Source: JAVBOW01 sp031549495 (GTDB lineage Bacteria > Bacteroidota > Bacteroidia > Bacteroidales > Rikenellaceae). From it: a DNA stretch of 64,000 nt. The translations under genes and the position numbers were made by a program. The DNA is taken from the NCBI GenBank assembly GCA_031549495.1, contig JAVBPS010000001.1:1-64000 (forward strand), in the 5' to 3' direction. Below, piece after piece: positions 1 through 8,501 of this stretch (position 1 is the first letter of the stretch; each line of letters begins with the position of its first letter). Under the pieces are notes generated by a model, which saw only the letters and a list, made by a program, of their open reading frames with translations, was not told the origin of the DNA and made no database searches.

Positions 1-143
1 GGTTCACGATTTGTTTTAACCCCCCCAAAACTCAGACCTCCCCCCGCGCGCGCGTCGCCAGGTGTCAATTTCCATATAAATTGGTTTGTACCCTGGGCGT
101 TGGGCTCGCTCGGGATGACGCCATGGGCCTGACGGCCCAATCG
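1..143. other. left-edge intergenic stretch
   Basis: No gene is visible here. A short GC hairpin (GGGCC-gtca-GGCCC, about 125-139) follows the minus-strand DUF4251 gene and may end its transcript. The string GCTCGCTCGGGATGACG near 106-122 recurs at about 60801-60817 and looks like a degenerate half of the dispersed palindrome family described below. Confidence 0.4.
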
Positions 144-698
144 TCAATTATTTCCTATGATCGACCCGGTGTAGGTCACCGTATTGAGGAAATCGGACTC
201 GATATCGAGCGTGGCCTCACCGGTCGTTCCCTCGATGGAGAACTTGAATGTATAGTTATTCGAACTATACAAACTGCTCTGGAACGACACATCCCAACCC
301 TTGCTCCGCTGAACATAGAGCATCTTATCCGGATTGGGCACCGTATAGTTCATCACGGTAATCACGTAAGGCGGAGTCATGCCCCGGTAATAAGGGATGC
401 AGATATCGACATAGGTCGGATAGATCCCGATGCGGAAATTGGGATTGGTGATCTGGCGCAGGCGGCCCGCGGGCTGCATCTGGAAGTCGGTCGGCAGGAA
501 GGTGAAGTTGTGGGTCATCACCAGCGAGTCGATGAAACGCTCGAAATCGGCCTGCTTGGCGGCACGTTCCTTTTCGCGCTCTTCGCGGCGTACTTCGCGC
601 GATTCGCCTTTCGCGTCGGCCGTCGTAGTGACGGGAGTTTGTGCCCAAAGGACGGTACTGCCCAAAGCGGCAACGGCTAAAACAAGTAACTTTTTCAT
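144..698 (-). CDS. DUF4251 domain-containing exported protein
   Basis: 184 residues. The N-terminus (MKKLLVLAVAALGSTVLWAQ) is a typical Sec signal peptide with predicted cleavage after about residue 19, so the protein is probably periplasmic. Residues 28-48 are strongly charged (Lys/Arg/Glu), followed by a beta-rich domain with the DUF4251 pattern: FIDSLVMTHNFTFLPTDFQM, a central NPNFRIGIYPTYVDICIPYY segment, and a C-terminal ESDFLNTVTYTGSI. The family is common in Bacteroidales and its function is unknown. The gene is monocistronic here and transcribed towards the window edge. The domain assignment is from pattern recognition. Confidence 0.85.
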   Translation of the reverse strand: MKKLLVLAVAALGSTVLWAQTPVTTTADAKGESREVRREEREKERAAKQADFERFIDSLVMTHNFTFLPTDFQMQPAGRLRQITNPNFRIGIYPTYVDICIPYYRGMTPPYVITVMNYTVPNPDKMLYVQRSKGWDVSFQSSLYSSNNYTFKFSIEGTTGEATLDIESDFLNTVTYTGSIIGNN

Positions 699-787
699 AT
701 CGAATTTATTTAATAGTTTGTCTTAGCTCTTCATCTCTGCAAAATCCTTGCCTTTTTGGATTTTATTTTAAAAAAGAATATTTTTAC

Positions 788-1660
788 ATGAATATAACGA
801 ATCCGGCGATGAAAAAATTATTGACCTTTGCGATCATGGCAACCTTAGTCACGGGCGTATGCGCCCAGGATATTTTCTCGCATAAAGTCGGCGAGGCGAC
901 GGTCACCCTGCTGAGTGAAGGACAGGGCCAGGCCTCTGCGTCGATCCTCGTCGGCGCCACGGACACGATGCTGCGGCAGTGCGCGCCGGACGGCAAGATA
1001 CCCAATGCCGCCAACGCCTTTCTGGTGCGCTCCCCGGGTCGCGTGCTGCTGATCGACACCGGCTACGGCCGTAAGCTGTTCGACAACCTCGCCGCGGAAG
1101 GGATCACGCCCGGCCAGGTAAAGGTGATCCTCATCACCCACATGCACGGCGACCATATCGGCGGCCTGCTGCGTGACGGCAAGGTGGCTTTCCCGAACGC
1201 CAAACTCTATATCGCCCAGCCCGAGTACGACTACTGGGTAACCGGGAAGAAAAACGAGCTCGCCGTCAAGGCGACGGCGGCCTACGGCGACCGGCTCAAT
1301 CTTTTCCAGCCTACCGAACTCAACGACCCCAAACCCGGGCAGGTGCTGCCCGGCATCCGTGCCATCGCCGCATACGGCCATACGCCGGGCCACACGATGT
1401 TCATGATCCGCTCGGGTGGTGAGCGCATCCTGGTCTGGGGCGATTTGACGCACGCCATGGCCATGCAGATGCCCTACCCGGAAGTATCGGTCACCTACGA
1501 CACGGACCCTGAAATAGCAGCCTCCTCACGTGAAAAAACGCTGCAATTCGCGACTAAGAACGGCGTCCCCGTCGCAGGTATGCACGTAGCCTATCCCGGT
1601 ATGGGCAGCATAAAGAAAGGCGCAGCCGGCGGCTACGCCTTCACTCCCTTCGCGGAATAA
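788..1660 (+). CDS. Exported MBL-fold metallo-hydrolase
   Basis: About 290 residues from the ATG at 788; an internal ATG at 809 gives a cleaner signal peptide (MKKLLTFAIMATLVTGVCAQ) and is an equally good start. The mature part is a metallo-beta-lactamase fold. The zinc motif HMHGDHIGG lies near residue 118, with further ligands in GHTPGHTMF and the Asp/His of WGDLTH. It resembles periplasmic MBL hydrolases of the AHL-lactonase/quorum-quenching type, but the substrate cannot be read from the sequence. It is convergent with the tag gene, and a single palindromic repeat fills the gap between the two stop codons. Confidence 0.85.
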   Translation: MNITNPAMKKLLTFAIMATLVTGVCAQDIFSHKVGEATVTLLSEGQGQASASILVGATDTMLRQCAPDGKIPNAANAFLVRSPGRVLLIDTGYGRKLFDNLAAEGITPGQVKVILITHMHGDHIGGLLRDGKVAFPNAKLYIAQPEYDYWVTGKKNELAVKATAAYGDRLNLFQPTELNDPKPGQVLPGIRAIAAYGHTPGHTMFMIRSGGERILVWGDLTHAMAMQMPYPEVSVTYDTDPEIAASSREKTLQFATKNGVPVAGMHVAYPGMGSIKKGAAGGYAFTPFAE

Positions 1661-1661
1661 T

Positions 1662-1751
1662 TTTTGTCATTCAGAGCGAAGCGAAGAATCTTGGTCGGGC
1701 TGTGTGAAACAGTGCCGACCAAGATTCTTCGCTTCGCTCTGAATGACAAAA
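1662..1751. repeat. Family A palindrome, copy 1
   Basis: Perfect inverted repeat with 37-nt arms at 1662-1698 and 1715-1751 and a 16-nt loop. The arm core is GTCATTCAGAGCGAAGCGAA followed by GAATCTTGGTCGG. It occupies the whole gap between two convergent genes, starting two bases after one stop and ending one base before the other. It could act as a bidirectional terminator. Confidence 0.95.
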
Positions 1752-2315
1752 TCAGCGGAAATCGCAGGACAAGATATGGTCGTTCACCAGGCCCGTGGCC
1801 TGCAGGTGGGCGTAACAGATCGTCGTGCCGAAAAAGCGAAACCCGCGCTTCTTCATATCCTTCGCGATGGCATCCGAAAGCGGTGTCGAAGCGGGAATTT
1901 CGGACAATGAATTCCACCGGTTGACCACCGGTTTGCCGTCCGGCAGGAACCCGCGCAGGTAAGCGCAGAAACTCCCGAATTCCTTCTGCAATTCAAGGAA
2001 AAGCCGCGCGTTGCCGATCGCCGAAGAGATTTTAGAGCGGTTGCGGATGATCCCCGGATCCTGCATCAGCCGCTCGACATCCGCCGCGGAGAAAGCCGCG
2101 ACCTTCACCGGGTCGAATCCCGCGAAAGCCTTCCGGTATCCTTCCCTGCGCCGCAGCACGGTGATCCAGCTCAGCCCCGCCTGCGCCCCTTCGAGCAGCA
2201 GGAATTCGAACATCGTCCTGTCGTCCTTCACCTCTTTGCCCCACTCCGTATCGTGGTATTTTTGGTACAACGGGTCATCCCCGCACCAGGCGCAGCGCGT
2301 CAGTTCTTTTTTCAT
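1752..2315 (-). CDS. tag: DNA-3-methyladenine glycosylase I
   Basis: 187 residues from the ATG at 2315 (MKKELTRCAWCGDDPLYQKY). It excises 3-methyladenine from alkylated DNA. The family signature is clear end to end: YHDTEWG near residue 20, LEGAQAGLSWITVLRRRE, FDPVKVAAFSAADVERLMQD, KKRGFRFFGTTICYAHLQAT and LVNDHILSC. The zinc ligands known for E. coli Tag (Cys near the N-terminus, His near residue 17, and the final His and Cys) all have counterparts. An upstream extension to 2360 is possible in frame but lies outside the conserved region. Confidence 0.95.
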   Translation of the reverse strand: MKKELTRCAWCGDDPLYQKYHDTEWGKEVKDDRTMFEFLLLEGAQAGLSWITVLRRREGYRKAFAGFDPVKVAAFSAADVERLMQDPGIIRNRSKISSAIGNARLFLELQKEFGSFCAYLRGFLPDGKPVVNRWNSLSEIPASTPLSDAIAKDMKKRGFRFFGTTICYAHLQATGLVNDHILSCDFR

Positions 2316-2420
2316 ATCATCCATTTTAAAAACATCCCGGGCAAGGGAAGCACGCTTCACTCACCCGGGACGACATGATCTTCATTTCGCTTTCCACAGG
2401 AAAGCGTCCGGCTCAAGCGA

Positions 2421-2579
2421 CTAAATGGCCTCAAAAACTTCCTTCCCTTCCTGGCAAATGGGGCAAACCCAATCGGCGGGAAGGTCTTCGAAAGCGGTGC
2501 CGGGTGCAATGCCGTTATCGGGATCGCCTTCCGCCGGGTCATATACATGACCGCAAATGGTGCATTTGTACTTTTTCAT
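2421..2579 (-). CDS. Rubredoxin
   Basis: A 52-residue protein: ATG at 2579-2577, TAG at 2423-2421. It starts MKKYKCTICGHVYDPAEGDP. Both iron-binding knuckles are present: CTICG at residues 6-10 and VCPIC at 38-42, the classic CxxC...CPxC pattern of a one-iron rubredoxin electron carrier. Length matches the family (about 52-54). Rubredoxins serve oxygen and peroxide detoxification in anaerobes, but no partner (rubrerythrin, superoxide reductase) is adjacent. It lies between purB and tag, all on the minus strand. Confidence 0.95.
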   Translation of the reverse strand: MKKYKCTICGHVYDPAEGDPDNGIAPGTAFEDLPADWVCPICQEGKEVFEAI

Positions 2580-2599
2580 AATCGTCTTTTATAAGATGG

Positions 2600-3946
2600 T
2601 TAATAAACTCCTGTGTAACTCTGCGGCGAGAGTTTTTTCAGTTCCGCCTTCACCTGGGCCGACACATTCAAAGAGTCGATGAACAGGCGGATTTCTTCAC
2701 GCGTAATCGCCTTACCCGTACGCGTGAGCGCTTTGAGGGCTTCATAAGGCTTCGGATACCCCTCGCGGCGCAGAATGGTCTGGATCCCCTCGGCGACCAC
2801 GGCCCAGTTCGATTCCAGATCCTCTTCGATGGCATCCGTATTGATGATCAACTTACCCAACCCGCGCATGAGCGAGTTGAAGGCGATCATCGTGTGACCC
2901 ATCGGCACGCCGGTGTTGCGCAGCGCCGTGGAGTCCGTCAGGTCACGCTGCAGGCGCGACACGGGCAGCTTCGACGAAAGATGCTCGAAGAGGGCGTTGG
3001 CGATTCCGAGGTTGCCCTCGGCATTTTCGAAGTCGATCGGATTGACCTTGTGGGGCATGGCCGACGAGCCGACCTCGCCCGCCTTGATGCGCTGCTTGAA
3101 ATACTCCATCGACACGTAGGTCCACATGTCGCGGCACAGGTCGATCAGGATGGTGTTGATGCGTTTGAAGGTATCGAAGATCGCGGCGATGTTGTCGTAA
3201 TGCTCGATCTGCGTGGTGATCTGCGAACGGTCCAGGCGCAGGATGTCGTTGACGAAATGGTTGGCGAAGGCAACCCAGTCCACTTCGGGATAGGCGGCCA
3301 CATGGGCGTTGAAATTACCCGTCGCCCCCCCGAATTTCGCCGGGCAAGGCACCATACGCAACAGGTCGACCTGCTTGCGAAGGCGGTCCACGAAGACCAT
3401 GATCTCTTTGCCCAGCTTGGTCGGCGAAGCGGGCTGCCCGTGGGTACGCGCCAGCATCGGCACCTCCTTCCACTCTTCGGCCAGCGTTTCCAACTGCGCG
3501 ATCAATTCTTCCAATGCGGGATAGTAAATCTCATGGGCGGCATCGCGCAGGCTGCACGGCATGGCCGTGTTGTTGATATCCTGCGAGGTGAGTCCGAAAT
3601 GGACGAATTCCTGATAACGCCCGATGCCGAGCGCCTCGAATTTCTCTTTGAGCAGATACTCGACGGCTTTCACGTCATGGTTGGTCGTGCGTTCGATCTG
3701 CTTGATTTTCAGCGCGTCGTCGATCGTGAAATCGCGATACATGTCGCGCAGCTCCTCGAAGCACGCCGGATCCGCATCGGCCAGTTGCGGCAGCGGGATC
3801 TGGCACAGGGCTATAAAATATTCCACCTCCACCAGCACACGGTAGCGGATCAGCGCGAATTCAGAGAAATAGCGGTCGAGCGACTCCGCCGCATCGCGGT
3901 AGCGCCCGTCCACAGGGGATATTGCCGTAATTTTACTTAACTCCAT
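2600..3946 (-). CDS. purB: Adenylosuccinate lyase
   Basis: 448 residues, full length. It catalyses two fumarate-releasing steps of purine synthesis: SAICAR to AICAR, and adenylosuccinate to AMP. The N-terminus has the PurB sequence ITAISPVDGRYRDAAESL. Substrate-binding segments include TNHDVKAVEYLLKEK and HFGLTSQDINNTA. The fumarase/aspartase signature loop SSAMPHKVNPIDFENAEGNL lies near residue 290. It is of the E. coli-like PurB subfamily. A strong Bacteroidetes promoter lies just upstream (3968-4000). Confidence 0.97.
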   Translation of the reverse strand: MELSKITAISPVDGRYRDAAESLDRYFSEFALIRYRVLVEVEYFIALCQIPLPQLADADPACFEELRDMYRDFTIDDALKIKQIERTTNHDVKAVEYLLKEKFEALGIGRYQEFVHFGLTSQDINNTAMPCSLRDAAHEIYYPALEELIAQLETLAEEWKEVPMLARTHGQPASPTKLGKEIMVFVDRLRKQVDLLRMVPCPAKFGGATGNFNAHVAAYPEVDWVAFANHFVNDILRLDRSQITTQIEHYDNIAAIFDTFKRINTILIDLCRDMWTYVSMEYFKQRIKAGEVGSSAMPHKVNPIDFENAEGNLGIANALFEHLSSKLPVSRLQRDLTDSTALRNTGVPMGHTMIAFNSLMRGLGKLIINTDAIEEDLESNWAVVAEGIQTILRREGYPKPYEALKALTRTGKAITREEIRLFIDSLNVSAQVKAELKKLSPQSYTGVY

Positions 3947-3967
3947 CTTTGTTTTGGTTGTAAACTA

Positions 3968-4000
3968 CAAAGGTAAGTTTTTTAGCCATGTGATGCAAAA
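3968..4000 (-). promoter_or_regulatory. Bacteroidetes-type promoter for purB
   Basis: On the minus strand the -7 element TACCTTTG (3975-3968) is preceded by TTTTG (4000-3996) with a 20-nt spacer. This fits the Bacteroidetes housekeeping consensus TTTG-N19-21-TAnnTTTG. The start codon is about 21 nt downstream. Confidence 0.8.
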
Positions 4001-4289
4001 TCGCCGCCAAAGTTTTTGCACCGCCGCCTGTCTGCGGCCGATATCAGGCCGCGGGGAGAATGATTTATTGTAAAAGCGGAACACCTGTGTGCCTATACGG
4101 GACAGCCGCGAAGGCAAAACATGGTAGTTTTGCCCTCCGAAAAGATAGAACAACCTATTCAATAAGATACTCTGATATTCGGCAAGCAGCATTCCTGCCG
4201 CCTATTCCATCAAGCCACCCACGCCGGGGCGTATAACGGCTATCAATACGGGGTATAGCTACGGTTATACGACCCCGCGCGCGTGGGAT
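4001..4289. other. Intergenic region with large hairpin
   Basis: No convincing gene. A minus-strand open frame (3965-4192) overlaps the purB promoter and has no recognisable homology. At about 4218-4287 there is a large imperfect palindrome, CCCACGC..GGGG.GTATAAC..GCTAT paired with ATAGC...GGTTATACG.CCCC..CGTGGG. It directly follows the stop of the minus-strand AraC gene and probably terminates it. Confidence 0.6.
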
Positions 4290-5366
4290 TTAACCCTTAC
4301 GGAAATACTCGGTCGGGCTCATTCCGGTCACCTGACGGAAATTACGGTGGGCCGTGGTGCGCGAGCGGAAACCCGCGTCGAAGAAGGCGTTCTGGAAATT
4401 CTCCGCCATATCGCCCTGCATGATCTCCAGAAAATCGGCGATGCGCAGGCTGTTCACATACGCCGAATACCCCTCATAGCCCTGCTCCTGGATCGCCTGC
4501 GCCAGAGTGGTCCGGTTCGTGTAGATCTCACGCACTACGCGCGTCATTGCCAGGTCGGGATCGCGCCAAACCTTCCCCTCGCGCATGTATTTGTCCAGCC
4601 GTTCGAAAACAACCGAATTTTTCATTTTCAATACGGGGGATTCCTGCCGCACAGGGGGAGCCTCCGCAACCGCTTCGGCGACCGGCGGCTTACTGATAAG
4701 CCGCTCAAAGAGTTCCATGTAAACAACCCAGAGCGAACACCCCACGCTGATGTAGTAGTAGAGCGTGTTGATCAGCATGTCGTCCGTGGAAAGCACCACG
4801 ATATAAGCGAGGGAGTTGACGATGAAGGCAATTGAATATTTGCGCATCCACACATGGTCGGTGTTGTTATACCGCCGGGTGTAAGGGACGAAAAATATGG
4901 CCGCCAACGGCGCGAAGGCGAGCAGACAGAGGATCAACCGGAATCCCGCATCGAAATGCAGCGCATCGGGCAACATCTCCCGCAACGACCCGTAGACCGT
5001 GTATTCCACCCCCGCCCAGAGCGTGATCAACCAAAGGACGGCAAGCCCCGGCACGGGCGAATAGAGCAGCAACACCCGTTTGAAATTCAGCCACCCGGGC
5101 GAAACCACCTCCACGGGGTACAGGATATAAGAGATCACCATCACCAGGCAAACCAGCAGCATCGGCACCGAAACCACAAGGGCGGGCACATGGCCGTCCA
5201 GCACGCTGAGAAACCGGTTCGTATAACTAAAAACCGACAACAACACAATGAAAGCCAGTATCGTACGCGACCGTTCGCCATCCCTGCGCCGCAGAAAAAG
5301 CAAGGCGGAGGCAAGCAGGCAGATAAGGGCCGAGGCGTAGATAGTCGCTGGATAGAGTATTTGCAT
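4290..5366 (-). CDS. AraC-family regulator with N-terminal seven-helix membrane domain
   Basis: 358 residues from the ATG at 5366 (MQILYPATIYASALICLLAS); the in-frame extension upstream to 5480 crosses the likely promoter and is rejected. Residues 1-240 hold about seven hydrophobic helices. After a linker containing PPVAEAVAEAPPVRQE comes a C-terminal AraC HTH (about 260-358) with FQNAFFDAGFRSRTTAHRNF and the ending TGMSPTEYFRKG. Such membrane-anchored AraC proteins are frequent in Bacteroidetes and presumably sense an envelope signal; the ligand is unknown. It is divergent from the ECF sigma operon at 5519, which it might regulate. Confidence 0.85.
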   Translation of the reverse strand: MQILYPATIYASALICLLASALLFLRRRDGERSRTILAFIVLLSVFSYTNRFLSVLDGHVPALVVSVPMLLVCLVMVISYILYPVEVVSPGWLNFKRVLLLYSPVPGLAVLWLITLWAGVEYTVYGSLREMLPDALHFDAGFRLILCLLAFAPLAAIFFVPYTRRYNNTDHVWMRKYSIAFIVNSLAYIVVLSTDDMLINTLYYYISVGCSLWVVYMELFERLISKPPVAEAVAEAPPVRQESPVLKMKNSVVFERLDKYMREGKVWRDPDLAMTRVVREIYTNRTTLAQAIQEQGYEGYSAYVNSLRIADFLEIMQGDMAENFQNAFFDAGFRSRTTAHRNFRQVTGMSPTEYFRKG

Positions 5367-5391
5367 GCGTCGGATTTCCGGATTCCGAACG

Positions 5392-5399
5392 CAAAGATA
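5392..5399 (-). promoter_or_regulatory. -7 element for the AraC-family gene
   Basis: TATCTTTG on the minus strand, 25 nt before the ATG at 5366, matches TAnnTTTG. No clear -33 TTTG is seen. Confidence 0.5.
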
Positions 5400-5465
5400 A
5401 CAATTCTTGTCAGTTATCCTCACCGCTGTCCGAAAGGGAAATTTCGATAAATTTGCATTGCCGCT

Positions 5466-5491
5466 GTAACTTTTCAACACCCTTGCCCGTC
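5466..5491 (+). promoter_or_regulatory. Candidate ECF-type promoter before the sigma gene
   Basis: GTAAC (5466-5470), 17-nt spacer, CGTC (5488-5491), followed by TTA. This resembles general ECF promoters (-35 GGAAC, -10 CGTC) and lies 27 nt before the sigma start codon, suggesting autoregulation. A similar arrangement precedes the ECF gene at 39918. Inference from pattern only. Confidence 0.4.
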
Positions 5492-5518
5492 TTACGATAA
5501 AACGCTACCGATCCGCCC

Positions 5519-5998
5519 ATGACCGCTAAAGAGTATAATGCCTGTGTAGACCGCCATGCCGATGCGCTTTACCGCTTCATCCTGAGAGGGATGCGCGACA
5601 GCGAAAAGGCACGCGACCTGGTTCAGGACGCTTTCGAACGGCTCTGGCGCCGGCATGGCGATGTGGATGCGGACAAGGCGCGCTCGTTCCTGTTCACGAC
5701 CGGCTACCACGCCATGATCGACCAACTGAGGCGGGACAAACGGCTGGATGGTAACGATTCGCTCCCCGTACAGCACCATTCACAGCACTACTCAGACCTG
5801 AACGAAGCGCTGCACGCCGCCCTGGAACGCCTGCCCGCCGTACAGCGGATGGTGGTGCTGCTGCGCGATTACGAAGGGTACGATTACGAGGAGATCGGCC
5901 GGATCACCGGCCTGAACGCCTCGCAGGTGAAAGTATACATTTACCGCGCCCGCATGTTCCTGAAAGGGTACATCGGCTCGGTCGAAAGGATGATATGA
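5519..5998 (+). CDS. ECF RNA polymerase sigma factor
   Basis: 159 residues. Region 2 is seen as ARDLVQDAFERLWRRHGDVD and SFLFTTGYHAMIDQLRRDKR. Region 4 is seen as LPAVQRMVVLLRDYEGYDYE and IGRITGLNASQVKVYIYRAR. It directs core polymerase to a specific regulon, probably envelope related. It overlaps the next gene by an ATGA, so the two are translationally coupled, which fits a sigma/anti-sigma pair. Confidence 0.92.
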   Translation: MTAKEYNACVDRHADALYRFILRGMRDSEKARDLVQDAFERLWRRHGDVDADKARSFLFTTGYHAMIDQLRRDKRLDGNDSLPVQHHSQHYSDLNEALHAALERLPAVQRMVVLLRDYEGYDYEEIGRITGLNASQVKVYIYRARMFLKGYIGSVERMI

Positions 5999-6855
5999 CG
6001 ATGAAACGCGATGAAGATTTTCCGCTCCTAAGCCCCGGCACGGAGCGCTTCCCGAATCCCGAAATGCTCAAACGCAGCGGGATGGCGGGATTGGACGCCA
6101 CGATGCAGGAAGAGCTGCAGATCGCGGCTGCCGAGGGCGACGCGGCGGGCGACGCGGGCGAATTCGCACGGCTGCGCCTGACGCCGGACCAGACCGTGCG
6201 CTTCGACGGCAAGGATGCCCTGAAACGCCGCCCCACCCTGCCGCGCCCGGCACTCTTATGGGCCGGTGCAGCCGCAGCTGTGGCCATAACGCTGCTGCTG
6301 ATCCTGCCGCGCCACTCGGAGGAAAAGCATACGCCCCTGGCCGTCGTTGCAATCGAAAAAGATACAATCTCCACGCCGCTCCCGGAGATCACACCCAAGA
6401 TGGAGCAAGCCCACCCCGCCCCGGCGCAACCTGCGCGAACGGGTAAGGCTGTGCCGATAGTCGCAGAACCCGCCCCGGCTGCAACCGAGCCGGAACGCTC
6501 CGTACAACCTTTTCCCGAATCCCTCGCCCCGCAACAACGACTCATAGCAGAGCAGGAAAGCATCGGGGCGGACATAACCATCCCGCAGCCCGCAGCCGTC
6601 GCCGCGAACAAGGAAAACGCCGCCGCGGCCACCCTGTTGGCGCTGGTTCAGGGGGAGGTGACCATACAGGAAATCGCCCCCGTACGCAAAGGATTCTCAA
6701 AACTCATCTCGACCATCCTCGATAAAAAAGATCAGGGCATGGAAGCCCTCGCCCGTTCCTTCGAGCGGCAGGTGACCGAGATCAGCCGTTACGACAGCGA
6801 GGGCAACCTGGTCTATTACGCCCGGCAAACCTCCCGTCCCGAACGCAAAAACTAA
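5995..6855 (+). CDS. Single-pass membrane protein, putative anti-sigma factor
   Basis: 286 residues (286 from 5995, 284 if the ATG at 6001 is used). The N-terminal 80 residues are cytoplasmic-like, then one transmembrane helix (LLWAGAAAAVAITLLLIL, about 86-103). A Pro/Ala-rich periplasmic stretch follows, then a C-terminal region with LVQGEVTIQEIAPVRKGFSK. No domain was recognised by sequence. Position (4-nt overlap after an ECF sigma gene) and topology make an anti-sigma role the best inference. The outer-membrane barrel and GIN genes follow. Confidence 0.7.
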   Translation: MTMKRDEDFPLLSPGTERFPNPEMLKRSGMAGLDATMQEELQIAAAEGDAAGDAGEFARLRLTPDQTVRFDGKDALKRRPTLPRPALLWAGAAAAVAITLLLILPRHSEEKHTPLAVVAIEKDTISTPLPEITPKMEQAHPAPAQPARTGKAVPIVAEPAPAATEPERSVQPFPESLAPQQRLIAEQESIGADITIPQPAAVAANKENAAAATLLALVQGEVTIQEIAPVRKGFSKLISTILDKKDQGMEALARSFERQVTEISRYDSEGNLVYYARQTSRPERKN

Positions 6856-6869
6856 AAATCACTCATAAT

Positions 6870-7724
6870 ATGAAAAAGATCGCACTCCTCAGTTTTGCCG
6901 TCCTGCTCGCCACAGGCGCAATGGCCGCGAACGATCCCGTCAACGCTTCCGACACCGTCATCGTGACGGTCGAGAAAGGCAAAGTCATCGTCGTGGAGAA
7001 AGAAGACGGCGGCTCCCGCACGGAGATCACCACCTACAGCGAAAAACGGACCGCCAAACGCGGCTTAGGCGTCGGTATGGTATTCGACATCGGGATGAGT
7101 AACTATGGCTCGCGCAACCTGTTCACCGGCGCGAACGGCCATGACGATTTCCTGTCGCTCAACACCGCCAAATCGATTGACTTCACTTGGTACCCCCTGG
7201 TGGGCTACCTGAATCTGTGCAAGAATAGCAAGGCGCTACGCCTGCAGACCGGCCTGGGGTTCGACTGGAGCAACTACCGTTTTGAGAACGGATGGAGCAT
7301 CGCCAGCGTCGACGGGGTGACCATCCCTTCGGATCGCTACATCGACAATGGTTACAGCACCGTATCGAAATCCAAACTGACGGCGGTATACATGGAGGTA
7401 CCTTTGATCCTGTACTGGACCTTACCCATCAAAGAAAAATTCCCGTTCACCCTGGGCGCAGGCGTAATCGGCGGCCTGCGGGTCGGCTCGCACACCAAGG
7501 TCAAATACTACAATGGGGGTGGCAAATTTAAAGAGGCTAACTCGTACAACCTGAATATGCTACGCTACGACCTTACGTTCCGCGCGGGATTTTCGTTCGC
7601 GGAAATATTCTTCAACTACCAGATGACCCCACTCTTCACCAAAGGACATGGTCCGGAATTATATCCTTACACGATCGGAATATCATTGGGCATGTTCGGT
7701 AACAAAGGGCCTGCCCGGCAATAA
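6870..7724 (+). CDS. Outer-membrane beta-barrel protein, PorT-like
   Basis: 284 residues with a clear signal peptide (MKKIALLSFAVLLATGAMAA). Residues 65-284 alternate aromatic and polar residues in amphipathic strands, for example IDFTWYPLVGYLNLCKNSKA, LQTGLGFDWSNYRF, VYMEVPLILYWTLP and LGAGVIGGLRVGSHTKVKYY. The protein ends near IGISLGMFGN, as outer-membrane barrels of the PorT/OMP_b-brl class do. It is third in the ECF operon and a likely structural member of the sigma regulon. Function unknown. Confidence 0.8.
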   Translation: MKKIALLSFAVLLATGAMAANDPVNASDTVIVTVEKGKVIVVEKEDGGSRTEITTYSEKRTAKRGLGVGMVFDIGMSNYGSRNLFTGANGHDDFLSLNTAKSIDFTWYPLVGYLNLCKNSKALRLQTGLGFDWSNYRFENGWSIASVDGVTIPSDRYIDNGYSTVSKSKLTAVYMEVPLILYWTLPIKEKFPFTLGAGVIGGLRVGSHTKVKYYNGGGKFKEANSYNLNMLRYDLTFRAGFSFAEIFFNYQMTPLFTKGHGPELYPYTIGISLGMFGNKGPARQ

Positions 7725-7733
7725 ACTAAACCT

Positions 7734-8501
7734 ATGAATACAATGAGAAACCAACTGCCATTCATCCTCTTGTCCGCCATATTCCTCTTTGGAGGCTTCA
7801 GCGAGGCATCTGCCGCCAAACCCCTGGGGCCGGTGGTCACACGCGAACAATCCGTCGGCGGATTCGACGCCCTGGACGTAAGCAGCATCGTCAAAGTCGT
7901 GCTCACCCAGGGCGACGTATGCGCCGTGAGCATCAAAACGCATGAAAACATCCACGATTACATCGAAATTCACGTCCGCAACGGCACGCTGCACATCGGG
8001 GTGAAATCCCTATCCTCTTTCCGTGGCGAGGTAGAGATCACGGCCTATGTGACAGCCCCCACGCTCAAGGCGATCACGATCTCGGGGGCCGGCAGCCTGA
8101 CCACAGAGGCATTCCATGCGGGCACGCCTTTAAAGATAGACATCAGCGGCGCGGCCAAATGCTCGGGAAGCTACCTCTCCCCGGCCGGGATCACGCTCGA
8201 CATGAGCGGTGCAGCCTCGTTCTCGGGGCGGGTCGACTGCGACGGACTGAAGATGAATTGCAGCGGCGCGGCGAAAGCCAAGATCGAGGGAAATTGCCGC
8301 GCATGCCAGGTGGGAGGCTCCGGGGCGGTGAATTTCCGGTGCCTGCCGCTGGTCTACGAAACCCTCCGCGTGGAACTCTCCGGGGCGTCGAACGCGGAAT
8401 TTACCGCCATCGGCAACCCCCGCGTCTCGGCTTCGGGTGTTTCGAAAGTTTCTTTCAAAGACCCCTCGGGCAAGACGATCCTCGTGAAGGGCGATTCTTA
8501 G
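7734..8501 (+). CDS. Head GIN domain (DUF2807) exported protein
   Basis: 255 residues with a signal peptide (cleavage near SEASA). The rest is a right-handed beta-helix-like repeat with the GIN pattern: GGFDALDVSSIVKVVLTQGD, then repeated ISGAGSLTTE, ISGAAKCSGS, MSGAASFSGR, CSGAAKAKIE and LSGASNAEFT. GIN proteins are abundant in Bacteroidetes, often beside ECF or PspC systems, and have no settled function. It is the last gene of the ECF operon. Its stop codon lies inside a perfect palindrome (8497-8540). Confidence 0.9.
   Translation: MNTMRNQLPFILLSAIFLFGGFSEASAAKPLGPVVTREQSVGGFDALDVSSIVKVVLTQGDVCAVSIKTHENIHDYIEIHVRNGTLHIGVKSLSSFRGEVEITAYVTAPTLKAITISGAGSLTTEAFHAGTPLKIDISGAAKCSGSYLSPAGITLDMSGAASFSGRVDCDGLKMNCSGAAKAKIEGNCRACQVGGSGAVNFRCLPLVYETLRVELSGASNAEFTAIGNPRVSASGVSKVSFKDPSGKTILVKGDS

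Noticed and set aside
81..680. 199-residue plus-strand open frame antisense to the DUF4251 gene
   Set aside because: It mirrors a gene with a clear signal peptide and conserved domain, and its own sequence has no recognisable features.
3965..4192. 75-residue minus-strand open frame upstream of purB
   Set aside because: It overlaps the purB promoter (3968-4000) and has no family resemblance.
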